Below are positions 41,851 to 50,105 of a stretch of DNA of 64,000 bases, piece after piece. The stretch comes from Acidobacterium sp049965615 (GTDB taxonomy: Bacteria > Acidobacteriota > Terriglobia > Terriglobales > Acidobacteriaceae). A model generated the notes under the pieces. The model worked only from the letters and a program-made list of their open reading frames with translations. It was not told the origin of the DNA and made no database searches. How positions within the stretch are numbered: the first letter of the stretch is position 1; each line of letters starts with the position of its first letter. The stretch spans positions 1-64,000 of the forward strand of contig JBMFWD010000013.1 in the NCBI GenBank assembly GCA_049965615.1. The letters are read 5' to 3'. The position numbers and the translations under genes were made by a program.

Positions 41851-42359
41851 TTGCGCTGCGGGAGATGATCGCTGGTGACCTGGAGTGGGTGCTGGCGCTG
41901 GATGGCGAGACGGAGTTTGCTCCGCACTGGACAGAGGAGATTTACAGGGGATATTTACCGGTTGAGGAGACGGGTGTCCTGCGCCGTTTTGCGCTGGTAG
42001 CGGAGGTGGACGGCAGGCCGGTGGGCATGGCACTGGGGCGGCTGCTGCTGGATGGTGTGGAAAACCTGTGTGAACTGGAATGGATTGCCGTGGAGCGCAC
42101 GCGGCGGCGGCAGGGCGTGGGGCGGTTGCTGATGGATGGGGTCGAGGCGTGGTGCCGGGAGCATGGCGGGCTTGGGCTGGGGCTGGAGGTTAGAGCCGGA
42201 AATGTAACGGCGCAAATGCTTTACCGGCGGGTCGGATGGAGGGAAACGGGGCGGCGGAAGGAGTATTACCGCGAGCCGGTGGAGGATGCTGTGGTGATGG
42301 AGCGGCCGCTGGCGGGTGCGCCGGGTGGGGGTGGAAAAGCGGATGGCGAAATCGGTTGA
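41847..42359 (+). CDS. rimI: Ribosomal protein alanine N-acetyltransferase RimI-like
   Basis: A 170-aa GNAT enzyme. The acetyl-CoA motif is RRRQGVGRLLMDG after ELEWIAVER, and the late VRAGNVTAQMLYRRVGWRETGRRKEYYREP is typical of RimI, which acetylates the N-terminus of ribosomal protein S18. It overlaps tsaB by 4 bases. The specificity is inferred from position and motif order. Confidence 0.88.
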   Translation: MIALREMIAGDLEWVLALDGETEFAPHWTEEIYRGYLPVEETGVLRRFALVAEVDGRPVGMALGRLLLDGVENLCELEWIAVERTRRRQGVGRLLMDGVEAWCREHGGLGLGLEVRAGNVTAQMLYRRVGWRETGRRKEYYREPVEDAVVMERPLAGAPGGGGKADGEIG

Positions 42360-42425
42360 AGATGGGACTTGCCAGTGGTACTGTGGAGCGTCTAAAAGGT
42401 AGATCAAGCACAGGAGGTGTCATCT

Positions 42426-42644
42426 ATGGCCACGGACGTAGATGTAAAGCCGGACGGAGAAGTGATTCGCCGTCTGGAAGAGCAACATCACCACTATGAA
42501 GAACAGCTTCAAACCCTGATGCAGAAGCCTTACCTCTCGGCCGAGGAACAACTGGAAGAAGTCCGGCTGAAAAAAATCAAACTCCGATTAAAAGATCAGA
42601 TCGCCGCGATGAGTTCGTCCGCGGCGAATTTGCATTTTGCCTGA
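42426..42644 (+). CDS. Small DUF465 (YdcH-like) protein
   Basis: A 72-aa helical protein: EVIRRLEEQHHHYEEQLQTL, a break, then EEVRLKKIKLRLKDQIAAM. The helix-loop-helix with the LKK-LKD pattern matches DUF465. Its function is unknown. A strong AGGAGGT ribosome site lies a few bases before the ATG at 42426, suggesting high expression. Confidence 0.85.
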   Translation: MATDVDVKPDGEVIRRLEEQHHHYEEQLQTLMQKPYLSAEEQLEEVRLKKIKLRLKDQIAAMSSSAANLHFA

Positions 42645-42752
42645 AGCTCGAACGGGCCAGGGCGAATTGAGAAACGCGACCCGCGTTACCGGAGTTCCCT
42701 GTCTCTGCGCGATTTGAGACGCGTGGAGGCAGGGCCGCAAACCTGATGGACT

Positions 42753-42758
42753 TATAAT
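42753..42758 (+). promoter_or_regulatory. Probable -10 box for psd
   Basis: A perfect TATAAT lies 16 nt before the psd ATG. No good -35 hexamer is visible 17 nt upstream. Transcription starting from it would leave a leader of only about 10 nt, so psd may be translated nearly leaderless; no ribosome site is seen. Confidence 0.45.
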
Positions 42759-42774
42759 CAAGGCTGTCAACGAT

Positions 42775-43425
42775 ATGGTTCGAGACGGCTATTATTACGG
42801 GTTTGCATTGTTCGCGGTGGCAGCGGTGGTGTATCTGCTGACCGGCGGATGGGCGTGGGCAGCGATTCCGCTGCTTTTTGCGGCGTTTTTTCTGTGGTTC
42901 TTCCGTGATCCGCACCGGGAGATTCCGCAAGGCGAGGGACTGGTGGTTTCTCCCGCGGATGGAAAGCTGACGGAGATTGCGAAGGTGCAGACGCCGGATG
43001 GCGAGCGACTGCGTTTGAGCATTTTTTTGAGCGTGTTTAACGTACACGTGAACCGCGCGCCGGTGGCGGGGACGATTCGCAGCGTGAAGTACCAGCATGG
43101 GCTGTATCTGAATGCGATGAATCCGGATTCCGCGGCGAAGAATGAGCAGAATGCGGTGGTGATTGGCGCGGATGACGGTGGAGAAATCTCGTTCAAGCAG
43201 ATTGCCGGATTGCTGGCGCGGCGCATCGTATTCCAGAAGCGTGCAGGCGACCGCGTGGAACGGGGCGAGCGCGTGGGATTGATCAAATTTGGTTCGCGTA
43301 CCGATTTGCTGCTGCCGGGGAATTATGAAGTGCTGGTGCAGAACGGGCAGACGGTGAAGGGCGGCTCGACGGTACTGGCGCGGCGGCCGGGGTCTGCGAA
43401 CCAGCAAACGGAGAATGCAGGTTGA
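42775..43425 (+). CDS. psd: Phosphatidylserine decarboxylase
   Basis: A 216-aa pro-enzyme that makes phosphatidylethanolamine. Two membrane segments start the protein (about residues 8-42), then FFRDPHREIP and VVSPADGKLTEI. The self-cleavage site that forms the pyruvoyl cofactor is Gly173-Ser174 in KFGSRTDLLLP, and the His-containing NVHVNRAPVAG is conserved. It belongs to the short archaeal-type group. It overlaps pssA by 4 bases, so the two consecutive steps are coupled. Confidence 0.95.
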   Translation: MVRDGYYYGFALFAVAAVVYLLTGGWAWAAIPLLFAAFFLWFFRDPHREIPQGEGLVVSPADGKLTEIAKVQTPDGERLRLSIFLSVFNVHVNRAPVAGTIRSVKYQHGLYLNAMNPDSAAKNEQNAVVIGADDGGEISFKQIAGLLARRIVFQKRAGDRVERGERVGLIKFGSRTDLLLPGNYEVLVQNGQTVKGGSTVLARRPGSANQQTENAG

Positions 43426-44318
43426 ACGGTTTGGCGCGTTTGTCCAGTCTGAGGACCGGCGAGCGCGGCGGGGCGGCGGGTGAGCGGGACCGCAAGCGCC
43501 GGCGCGGGATGTATCTTCTGCCTTCGATGTTCACGGCGCTGAACATTGGCGCTGGATACTTCGCGATCATGCAGAGCCTGCAGGGCTCGACGCTGTACCC
43601 GGAGCATTTTGATTATGCGGCGCTGGCAATAGCGTTCGCGATTCCGTTTGATGCGTTGGACGGGCGCATTGCGCGGATGACGAACACGACGAGCGACTTT
43701 GGGCGGGAGCTGGATTCGCTGGCGGATGTGATTACGTTTGGCGTGGCGCCGAGTGTGCTGGCGTTTACGTGGGGCTTTCGGATGCTGCCGCCGACGATGG
43801 ATCCGGCGCTGCACCAGAAGATTCTGCAGTTTGGCGCGTTTTTGTGTTTTTTGTTTCTGCTGTGCGGGGCGAGCCGGCTGGCGCGGTTTAATATCAGCCA
43901 CGATCCGGTGCCGAAGAATCCGGGTCGGCCGGGACGCAAGTATTTTGTCGGCATGCCCATACCTGCCGCGGCTGGCGTGATTGCCGCAGTGGTGCATTTT
44001 TTCGGGGGGATACCGGTGTCGATGGCGCCGGTTGCGATTGTGTGGATGCTGCTGGTGGGATTTCTGGGTTTTCTGATGGTGAGCACCTGGAGATTCTGGA
44101 GCGGAAAAGAATTAAACTTTACGAACCGGCAGCCGTTTCAGTGGATCGTGCTGTTCGGTCTGGTGCTTTACGCGCTAGTGGCGTTTTCTGACTACGTCCT
44201 GGCAGCTATGGCGCTGGTTTACATGTTCTCGGGAGTTCTTGCGCGGCTTGCCTACTCGTGGCAGCGGCATCGCAAGGCTGCCCATACCCCTGACGTTTCT
44301 GGTACGACGACTCATTGA
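43422..44318 (+). CDS. pssA: CDP-diacylglycerol-serine O-phosphatidyltransferase
   Basis: A 298-aa membrane enzyme making phosphatidylserine, the substrate of the upstream Psd. The CDP-alcohol phosphotransferase motif is complete: Asp80-Gly81, Ala84-Arg85, Gly94, Asp98 and Asp102 (in DGRIARMTNTTSDFGRELD). About eight hydrophobic segments follow. The start is TTG at 43422, overlapping the psd stop by 4 bases. The next gene begins on its stop codon. Confidence 0.94.
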   Translation: MNGLARLSSLRTGERGGAAGERDRKRRRGMYLLPSMFTALNIGAGYFAIMQSLQGSTLYPEHFDYAALAIAFAIPFDALDGRIARMTNTTSDFGRELDSLADVITFGVAPSVLAFTWGFRMLPPTMDPALHQKILQFGAFLCFLFLLCGASRLARFNISHDPVPKNPGRPGRKYFVGMPIPAAAGVIAAVVHFFGGIPVSMAPVAIVWMLLVGFLGFLMVSTWRFWSGKELNFTNRQPFQWIVLFGLVLYALVAFSDYVLAAMALVYMFSGVLARLAYSWQRHRKAAHTPDVSGTTTH

Positions 44319-45355
44319 TGGCCAATCCATACAAAATCGCGATTGTTGGCGCCTCGTCCTTGCGAGGCAAGGAATTGAATGAAGCGCTTACGGAATCTCC
44401 GTTTGCCACTGCGGACTTTGTCCTGATGGACGATGAGGAGCAGATTGGTGCACTGGAGACGGTGGGCGACGAGATGACGTTTGTGCAGAGGATCGATCCG
44501 GCGGAGTTTGAGCGCGCGGATTTTGTGTTCTTTACCGACTCTGAGGAGTCGACCCATAAATACTGGAAGGCGGCGCAGAAGGCGGGCGCAAGCATTGTGG
44601 ACATGACGGCTGGGATTGAACATGAGCCGGGTGTGCTGCTGCGTGCGCCATGGGTGCAGGATTCCGGTGAGACGGAGGGCGAAACTCCCGGTCTGGCGAC
44701 GTCGGCGGTGGTTCCTGCGCATCCGGTAGCGGTGGCGGTAGGGATGCTGACGCAGCGGCTGGAGCTGCTGGGCGAGCTGCGGTGCGCGTCTGTGACGGTG
44801 CTGGAGCCGGCGTCAGAGTATGGGCGCGAGGCGATGGACGAACTGCATCAGCAGACGGTGAATCTGCTGAACTTCCAGACGCTTCCGAAGTCGATTTACG
44901 ACACCCAGGTGGCATTTACTTCGACGCCGGTGTTTGGGGAAGCGGGGAAGTTCCGTTTGCCGGAACGGGAGGCGCGGATCCGGCGGCATTATGCGGCGCT
45001 GCGCGGTCAGGGGCGAGTGTTGCCATTGCAACTGGTGCATACGCCGGTGTTCCACGGATACGGGCTTTCGATGTCGGCAGAATTTGCGCAGCCGGTGGCG
45101 CTGGAGCATGTGGAAGCGGCGTTGCAGGGCGAACACATTGACGTGATCATGGGCGACGCAGATGCGCCGACGAACTTGAGTTCGGCGGGGCAGGGCGACG
45201 TGCTGGTGCGAGTGCGGACGGCGAGCGGCGCGGCGGAAAAGGCGACGCACTTCTGGATATGGGCGGCGCTGGACAACCTGCGCGTGGCGAGCCTGAACGC
45301 GGTGGCTTGCGCGATGGAGCTGAAGAAGCTGCGACCGCGCGGCAAGGTGCAGTAG
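44318..45355 (+). CDS. Aspartate-semialdehyde dehydrogenase-like protein lacking the catalytic Cys
   Basis: A 345-aa protein with the NADP-binding fold of Asd (YKIAIVGASSLRGKELNEAL, residues 5-24) and the dimerisation domain (TPVFHGYGLSMSAEFAQPVA). In true Asd the nucleophile is in a motif like NPNCST; the equivalent stretch here (about residues 132-141) reads VPAHPVAVAV with no cysteine. It thus resembles USG-1 type paralogues and is unlikely to make aspartate semialdehyde. The ATG overlaps the pssA stop, linking it to phospholipid genes. True function unknown. Confidence 0.8.
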   Translation: MANPYKIAIVGASSLRGKELNEALTESPFATADFVLMDDEEQIGALETVGDEMTFVQRIDPAEFERADFVFFTDSEESTHKYWKAAQKAGASIVDMTAGIEHEPGVLLRAPWVQDSGETEGETPGLATSAVVPAHPVAVAVGMLTQRLELLGELRCASVTVLEPASEYGREAMDELHQQTVNLLNFQTLPKSIYDTQVAFTSTPVFGEAGKFRLPEREARIRRHYAALRGQGRVLPLQLVHTPVFHGYGLSMSAEFAQPVALEHVEAALQGEHIDVIMGDADAPTNLSSAGQGDVLVRVRTASGAAEKATHFWIWAALDNLRVASLNAVACAMELKKLRPRGKVQ

Positions 45356-45398
45356 TCCGGATTGATTGGGCTGCGAATAAAGTGATTAAGTTAGTTGC

Positions 45399-45905
45399 TT
45401 ATTGCGCGACCGGCGCGCTCAGGCGGAATTCCTGATCATTTTTGCCGAGTTCGAGGCAGATGGCTTCGACGACTAGCTCATGATCGTCGCGCTGTGGCAG
45501 GCCGGAGACGGTGATGCAGCCGATGATGCCTGCTCCCTTGACGCGAATGGGGAAGCAGCCGCCGTGGGTGGCGTAGTCGATGGTGGGGAGTCCCTGTTTT
45601 TCTTCGAGCGATGAGTTGGAGCGGGCGAGTTCGCGGCCGATGGCGTAGGAGCTGCGGTGGAAGCGCGCGACAACGTTGACTTTGCGGCGGATCCATTCGG
45701 CCTGGTCGGGGACTGCGCCGGGAAGAGCGCAGAAGAAGAGCTGCTGGCCGAAGCGGCGGACGTCGATGGCGAGACCGTGACCGCGCTCGATGGCGAGGGA
45801 GCGGAGACGGGAGCCGAGGTTCCAGGCAGTGGTTTCGTCGAAGGTTTCGAAGACGAGTTCGGTTTCCTGACGGGCGATGGCGGCGAGATCGTCGTGGGTA
45901 TTCAT
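45399..45905 (-). CDS. UPF0303 / heme-degrading-domain family protein
   Basis: A 168-aa soluble protein. Features of the family are TAWNLGSRLRSLAIERG, AIDVRRFGQQLFFCALPG, WIRRKVNVVARFHRSSYAIG and YATHGGCFPIRV..GIIGCITVSGLPQRDDHELVVEA. This fold is related to GlcG/HbpS heme-binding proteins and YBR137W of yeast. The exact activity is unproven. It is a single gene, divergent from the GH9 gene. Confidence 0.85.
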   Translation of the reverse strand: MNTHDDLAAIARQETELVFETFDETTAWNLGSRLRSLAIERGHGLAIDVRRFGQQLFFCALPGAVPDQAEWIRRKVNVVARFHRSSYAIGRELARSNSSLEEKQGLPTIDYATHGGCFPIRVKGAGIIGCITVSGLPQRDDHELVVEAICLELGKNDQEFRLSAPVAQ

Positions 45906-45997
45906 GGGCGGAACGTTTTACTCCGTGGGTGAAGGGGCATTATGGTTTCAGTTGCAGGGTAGCTCAAGACAATCGAATCGTCGATGGAGGGGGAGCG

Positions 45998-47737
45998 ATG
46001 CGGAGTGGCGTGAGGCGCAGGGATTTTTTGAAGATTTCGGGTACGGCGGCTCTGGCAGCGGCGTCGGCGATGACCGGCTGCGCGTTTCCGGTGCCGGCGG
46101 AGGAGCGGAGCGCGCCGGTTCGTATGAGCCAGGTGGGTTTTTTGCCGGGTGCGTACAAGGTGGCGACGGTGCAGTGGCCGGAGGGCTCGCGGGAGGCGGC
46201 GAGAAAGTTTGCGGTGCATCGGATGGGCGGCGGCAAGGTGCTGGAGGGTGCGCTGAGCATGCCGGGGGCGGATGCAATTTCCGGCGACCGCGTGCAGATT
46301 GCGGATTTTTCCGCAGTGCGGGAGACGGGGAAATACCGGCTGGAGGTAGAGCATGGGCAGCCGGTGGAGTTTGCAGTTGGCGCGGATGGATACCGGCATG
46401 CGCTGTGGGCGACGGTGCGCGGCTATTACGGCCAGCGGTGCGGTTGCCATGTGGATATGGGCGGTGGATATGCGCATCCGCCGTGCCATTTGCATGCAGC
46501 GTTTGATGCGAGCTCAGGCAGGGTGGGCCGGGTTGTGAATCATGGCGGATGGCATGATGCGGGGGATTACGGGCGGTACGTGGTGAACTCGGGGATCAGC
46601 ACGGGGACGCTGCTGTGGGCGTGGGAGCTGTATGGGGGAGTTTTACACCCGTTACGGTTACAGATTCCGGAGTCGGGCGGAGCGGTGCCGGATTTTCTTG
46701 CCGAGGTGCGCTGGAATCTGAACTGGATGCTTTCGATGCAGGATGTGGATGGCGGCGTTTGGCACAAGATGACGAGCCGTGATTTTTGCGAATTGGTGAT
46801 GCCGCAGGATGATCCGCTGGAAATTTATGTGATCGGGTCTGGCGAGCCGCCGTACAAGGTGACGACGGCGACGGCGGACTTTACGGCGGTGATGGCGATT
46901 GCGGCGAGAGTGTATCGGGAGTATGACGCGAAGTTCGCCGAGCGTTGCCTGAAGGCGGCGGAGCGGGGGTGGATGTGGGCGATGGCGCATCCGGATGCGC
47001 TGTTTGTGGAGAATCCGAAGGGAATCTTCACGGGTGTCTATGGCGACCGGCATGACGACGATGAGTTGAAATGGGCCAGTGCCGAGTTGTGGCGTACCAC
47101 GGGCGAGGCGCGATATGAAGACGCTTTGCTGAAGCAGATGCGTGCGGTGCCGAATATCGAAGCGCCGGGCTGGGAAGATGTGGAGTCGATGGCGTGGTGG
47201 ACCTATGTGCTCGCGGAGCGGGACGGCAAGCCGCGGGTGGTAGAGCAGATCAAGAAGGCGACGCTGGTGGCGGCAGATGCGCTGGTGGCGCGGAGCCGTG
47301 AGAATGGCTACGGGCATACGCTGGAGGCCGAGGATTATGTATGGGGATCGAATGGCGTGGCGGGGAACCAGGGACTGCTGCTGCTGATTGCGGATCAGTT
47401 TGATCGGCAGGGGAAGTATCGTGAAGCGGCGTTGGCGAATGTGAATTATCTGCTGGGGCGTAATTGCTTTGGGGTGTCGTGGGTTACGCAGGTAGGGACG
47501 AAGCCGTTTCAGCATCCGCATCATAATCCCAGTCTTGCGGACGGAATTGCCGCGCCGTGGCCGGGGCTGCTTTCGGGCGGGCCGAACCGTCATCCAGCGG
47601 ATCCGGTGGGAAAGCGGATGAAGCGTGAGGCACCGATGCGGATGTGGGTGGACAATTGGGAGGCTTACAGCCTGAACGAGATTGCGATCAACTGGAATGC
47701 TCCGCTGGTGTTTGTGCTGGCGGGTGCGCTGGTTTGA
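45998..47737 (+). CDS. Glycoside hydrolase family 9 protein with Tat signal
   Basis: A 579-aa exported enzyme. The N-terminus has a twin-arginine signal (RRRDFLKISG) and ends near MTGC, so it may become a lipoprotein. Residues about 40-130 form the Ig-like CelD N-terminal domain and the rest is the (alpha/alpha)6 barrel. Catalytic residues are Asp187 and Asp190 in HGGWHDAGDYGRYV and Glu561 in YSLNEIAINWN; HPHHNPS carries the conserved His. Family members cut cellulose or related beta-glucans, or act as exo-glucosaminidases. ATG at 45998 follows GGAGGGGGA. Confidence 0.9.
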   Translation: MRSGVRRRDFLKISGTAALAAASAMTGCAFPVPAEERSAPVRMSQVGFLPGAYKVATVQWPEGSREAARKFAVHRMGGGKVLEGALSMPGADAISGDRVQIADFSAVRETGKYRLEVEHGQPVEFAVGADGYRHALWATVRGYYGQRCGCHVDMGGGYAHPPCHLHAAFDASSGRVGRVVNHGGWHDAGDYGRYVVNSGISTGTLLWAWELYGGVLHPLRLQIPESGGAVPDFLAEVRWNLNWMLSMQDVDGGVWHKMTSRDFCELVMPQDDPLEIYVIGSGEPPYKVTTATADFTAVMAIAARVYREYDAKFAERCLKAAERGWMWAMAHPDALFVENPKGIFTGVYGDRHDDDELKWASAELWRTTGEARYEDALLKQMRAVPNIEAPGWEDVESMAWWTYVLAERDGKPRVVEQIKKATLVAADALVARSRENGYGHTLEAEDYVWGSNGVAGNQGLLLLIADQFDRQGKYREAALANVNYLLGRNCFGVSWVTQVGTKPFQHPHHNPSLADGIAAPWPGLLSGGPNRHPADPVGKRMKREAPMRMWVDNWEAYSLNEIAINWNAPLVFVLAGALV

Positions 47738-47756
47738 GTTTTCAAGAGAAAAGCGA

Positions 47757-47780
47757 AGAGGCGCTCTGATGAGCGCCTCT
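47757..47780. terminator. Terminator between convergent GH9 and fabI genes
   Basis: Perfect 10-bp stem AGAGGCGCTC TGAT GAGCGCCTCT. On the minus strand it is followed by TCGCTTTTCTC, so it suits fabI; on the plus strand it lies 20 nt after the GH9 stop. Confidence 0.75.
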
Positions 47781-47805
47781 GTTGCTGTTGGATGGGATTG
47801 CGGGA

Positions 47806-48570
47806 TCAGGCCATGATGTTGAAGCCGCTGTCGACGTAGAGGGTTTCGCCGGTGATGCCGCTGGCGAGGTCGGACGCGAGGAAGGCGGCGGTGGCGCCGA
47901 CCTCAGACTGCGTGGTGTTGCGATGCAGGGGTGCGCGTTCGGCGTGGGCCTTGAGCATTTCATTGAGGCCGCCGATGCCGCGGGCGGCGAGGGTCATGAT
48001 GGGGCCGGCGGAGATGGCGTTGACGCGGATGTTGTGCGTGCCGAGGTCGGCGGCGAGGTAGCGGACGGTGGATTCCAATGCGGCCTTGGCGACGCCCATG
48101 ACGTTGTAGTGGGGGCAGACTCTTTCTGCACCGTAGTAGGTGAGGGTGATGATGGAGCCGCCCTCGGTCATGAGTTTGGAAGCGGCGCGGGTGACGGCGA
48201 TGAGCGAGTAGACGCTGACGTCGTGCGCGACGCGGAAGGCCTCACGTGAGGTGAGGACGAAGTCGTTTTTGAGGGCTTCGGCGGGGGCGTAGGCGACCGA
48301 GTGGACGAGGATTTGGAGCTTGCCGTAGCGCTCCTTGAGCTGGACGAAGAGCTTGTCGATTTCCTCGTCGCTGGAGACGTCGCACTGGAAGGCTTCTGCT
48401 CCGGGGAGTTCGTGGATGAGGCCTTCGGCTTCGGCGCGCATGCGTTCGTTCTGGTAGCTGATGGCGAGTTTTGCGCCAGCGGCGTGGAGCTGCTGGGCGA
48501 TGCCCCAGGCGATGCTGCGCTTGTTGGCAAGTCCGAAGATTACGGCGACGCGGCCTTGAAGATCAATCAT
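47806..48570 (-). CDS. fabI: Enoyl-ACP reductase FabI
   Basis: A 254-aa NADH-dependent short-chain dehydrogenase-like enzyme, the last step of each fatty-acid elongation round. Cofactor site GLANKRSIAWGIA (residues 13-25), catalytic Tyr155 in PHYNVMG and Lys162 in VAKAAL, with the preceding Tyr145/146 in TLTYYGAER. The sequence is close to E. coli FabI and is the presumptive triclosan-type target. It stands 46 nt downstream of murI on the same strand. Confidence 0.96.
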   Translation of the reverse strand: MIDLQGRVAVIFGLANKRSIAWGIAQQLHAAGAKLAISYQNERMRAEAEGLIHELPGAEAFQCDVSSDEEIDKLFVQLKERYGKLQILVHSVAYAPAEALKNDFVLTSREAFRVAHDVSVYSLIAVTRAASKLMTEGGSIITLTYYGAERVCPHYNVMGVAKAALESTVRYLAADLGTHNIRVNAISAGPIMTLAARGIGGLNEMLKAHAERAPLHRNTTQSEVGATAAFLASDLASGITGETLYVDSGFNIMA

Positions 48571-48616
48571 GGAGACTCCTTACTTTCACCATTCGAAAGG
48601 ATAACAGCAATGAGAA

Positions 48617-49450
48617 TCAAGCCCTGGTGGAGGATTCGAGGTCGATGAGTTCGACCTGATGGATGGCATGGCCGAGGAAGCGGCTGCCGAGGTGGCGGAA
48701 TTTTTCGGGCGAGTCTGTTGCGAAAAAGCGCGGCGGTGGTGGCGGAGCGGAGGCGGCGGGAAGATGGACGGCGGCGGCGACCTGCGCGGCTGTGACTTCC
48801 GCAGAGTCGATGACGTGGATGGACTGAGGAAGCGCGGCTTCGATTTGCTGGCGGAGGAGCGGGTAGTGCGTGCAGCCGAGGAGGAGGGTGTCCGGATGGA
48901 GCGCGGCTTCGCGGGCCTGGGCGAGCAGCTCAGAGAAGTAGATGTGGAGGACTTCGCGGGTGACGGGGTGGTCGATCCAGCCTTCTTCGACGAGGGGGAC
49001 AAGCAGGGGGCAGGCCTTTTCGATGGCGCGGAGGCCGCGTTCGGTGCAGGCGGCGGAGTAGGCATGGCTTTCGACGGTGGCGGCGGTGGCGATGACCATG
49101 ACGTCGCCGGAGTGGGAGTGGGCTTTTGCGGCGTTGGCGCCGGTTTCGACGACGCCGAGGACGGGAACCGGGGCTGCGGCACGGATGTCGTCGAGGGCGA
49201 GCGCGGAGGCCGTGTTGCAGGCGATTACGAGGTATTGCGCGCCCTGGGCGAGAAGGAATTCTGCCGCGGAGACGGCGTAGCGGGCGATAGTCTGGCGGGA
49301 TTTTGCGCCGTAGGGGAGGCGTGCGGTGTCGCCGAGGTAGAGAAATTCCGCGGAGGGAATGTGACGGAGGAGGGCCTGGAGGACGGTGAGTCCGCCGAAG
49401 CCAGAGTCGAAGACGCCGATGCGAGCTGGTTGCGAGAGTGATTGAGACAT
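48617..49450 (-). CDS. murI: Glutamate racemase
   Basis: A 277-aa cofactor-independent racemase making D-glutamate for peptidoglycan. Both catalytic cysteines are present: Cys78 in VIACNTASALA and Cys193 in LLGCTHYPLL, with GVFDSGFGGLTVL at the start and YLGDTARLPYGAKS. It follows the GerMN gene by 4 nt, so amidase-GerMN-murI appear to be one cell-wall operon, probably reading into fabI. Confidence 0.96.
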   Translation of the reverse strand: MSQSLSQPARIGVFDSGFGGLTVLQALLRHIPSAEFLYLGDTARLPYGAKSRQTIARYAVSAAEFLLAQGAQYLVIACNTASALALDDIRAAAPVPVLGVVETGANAAKAHSHSGDVMVIATAATVESHAYSAACTERGLRAIEKACPLLVPLVEEGWIDHPVTREVLHIYFSELLAQAREAALHPDTLLLGCTHYPLLRQQIEAALPQSIHVIDSAEVTAAQVAAAVHLPAASAPPPPPRFFATDSPEKFRHLGSRFLGHAIHQVELIDLESSTRA

Positions 49451-49454
49451 GCAG

Positions 49455-50105
49455 TTATGATTTTGGACCGGAAGGGGTGTTTTGTGCCAAGTAGGTGCGT
49501 GAGAGGTCGGCGTGGCCGGCGAGGGTTGCGCGGGGCCGGCCGTTGACGAGGAAGCGGACCTGGGTGATGGCTGGGATGTTGGCGTGGAGGGTCTGGATGA
49601 TGGCGAGGAGGGTGAGGGTTTCGGGTTCGATGCCGGAGGGCTGGGCCTGCGGGAAGGCAGCGTTGAGGTTGACGACGGCGAGCTGCTGGCCGGGCTGGTT
49701 GGGGACGGGCAGGAGGAAGACGCTGTCTACATCTGCGGATGAAGGGTCCGCGGGTGACTGGCCGGCTGGGGAGTGGATGAGGTGAGGGGAGTCTGGGGTG
49801 CGCCAGGCGGCGATGAGCTGATGGATGAGGGTCCGGGCGCGGGCGGATTCGTCCTGCGGCAGGGCCAGGGTTTGGGTGATGGGGTTGAGCTGGCCGGTTT
49901 TGTCGTCAGGCATGAGGAGGGTTGCGGTGACGAGGGGTTCGTCTGGCGTTTGCGCGAGTGGAACGCTGCTGGTGAGAGGAGCTTCGAGTCGTTCGTGGGC
50001 CTGATGGCGCAGGTGGATGAGAAAGGCGGCCATGGCGGTGCAGGCAAGGACCATGAGCAGGAGGAGGGTTTGGCCGAGGCGGGAGGGCCAGTTACGGAAG
50101 GTCAT
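49455..50105 (-). CDS. GerMN domain membrane protein
   Basis: A 216-aa protein with one N-terminal membrane helix (about residues 8-30, LGQTLLLLMVLACTAMAAFLI) and a GerMN domain (about 60-195: VTATLLMPDDKTGQLNPITQTLAL, AVVNLNAAFP, TLTLLAIIQTLHANIPAITQVRFLVNGRP). GerMN domains are thought to bind peptidoglycan and are found in GerM and LpqB. Its start overlaps the stop of the amidase gene by 4 bases, which supports a joint cell-wall role. Confidence 0.85.
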   Translation of the reverse strand: MTFRNWPSRLGQTLLLLMVLACTAMAAFLIHLRHQAHERLEAPLTSSVPLAQTPDEPLVTATLLMPDDKTGQLNPITQTLALPQDESARARTLIHQLIAAWRTPDSPHLIHSPAGQSPADPSSADVDSVFLLPVPNQPGQQLAVVNLNAAFPQAQPSGIEPETLTLLAIIQTLHANIPAITQVRFLVNGRPRATLAGHADLSRTYLAQNTPSGPKS

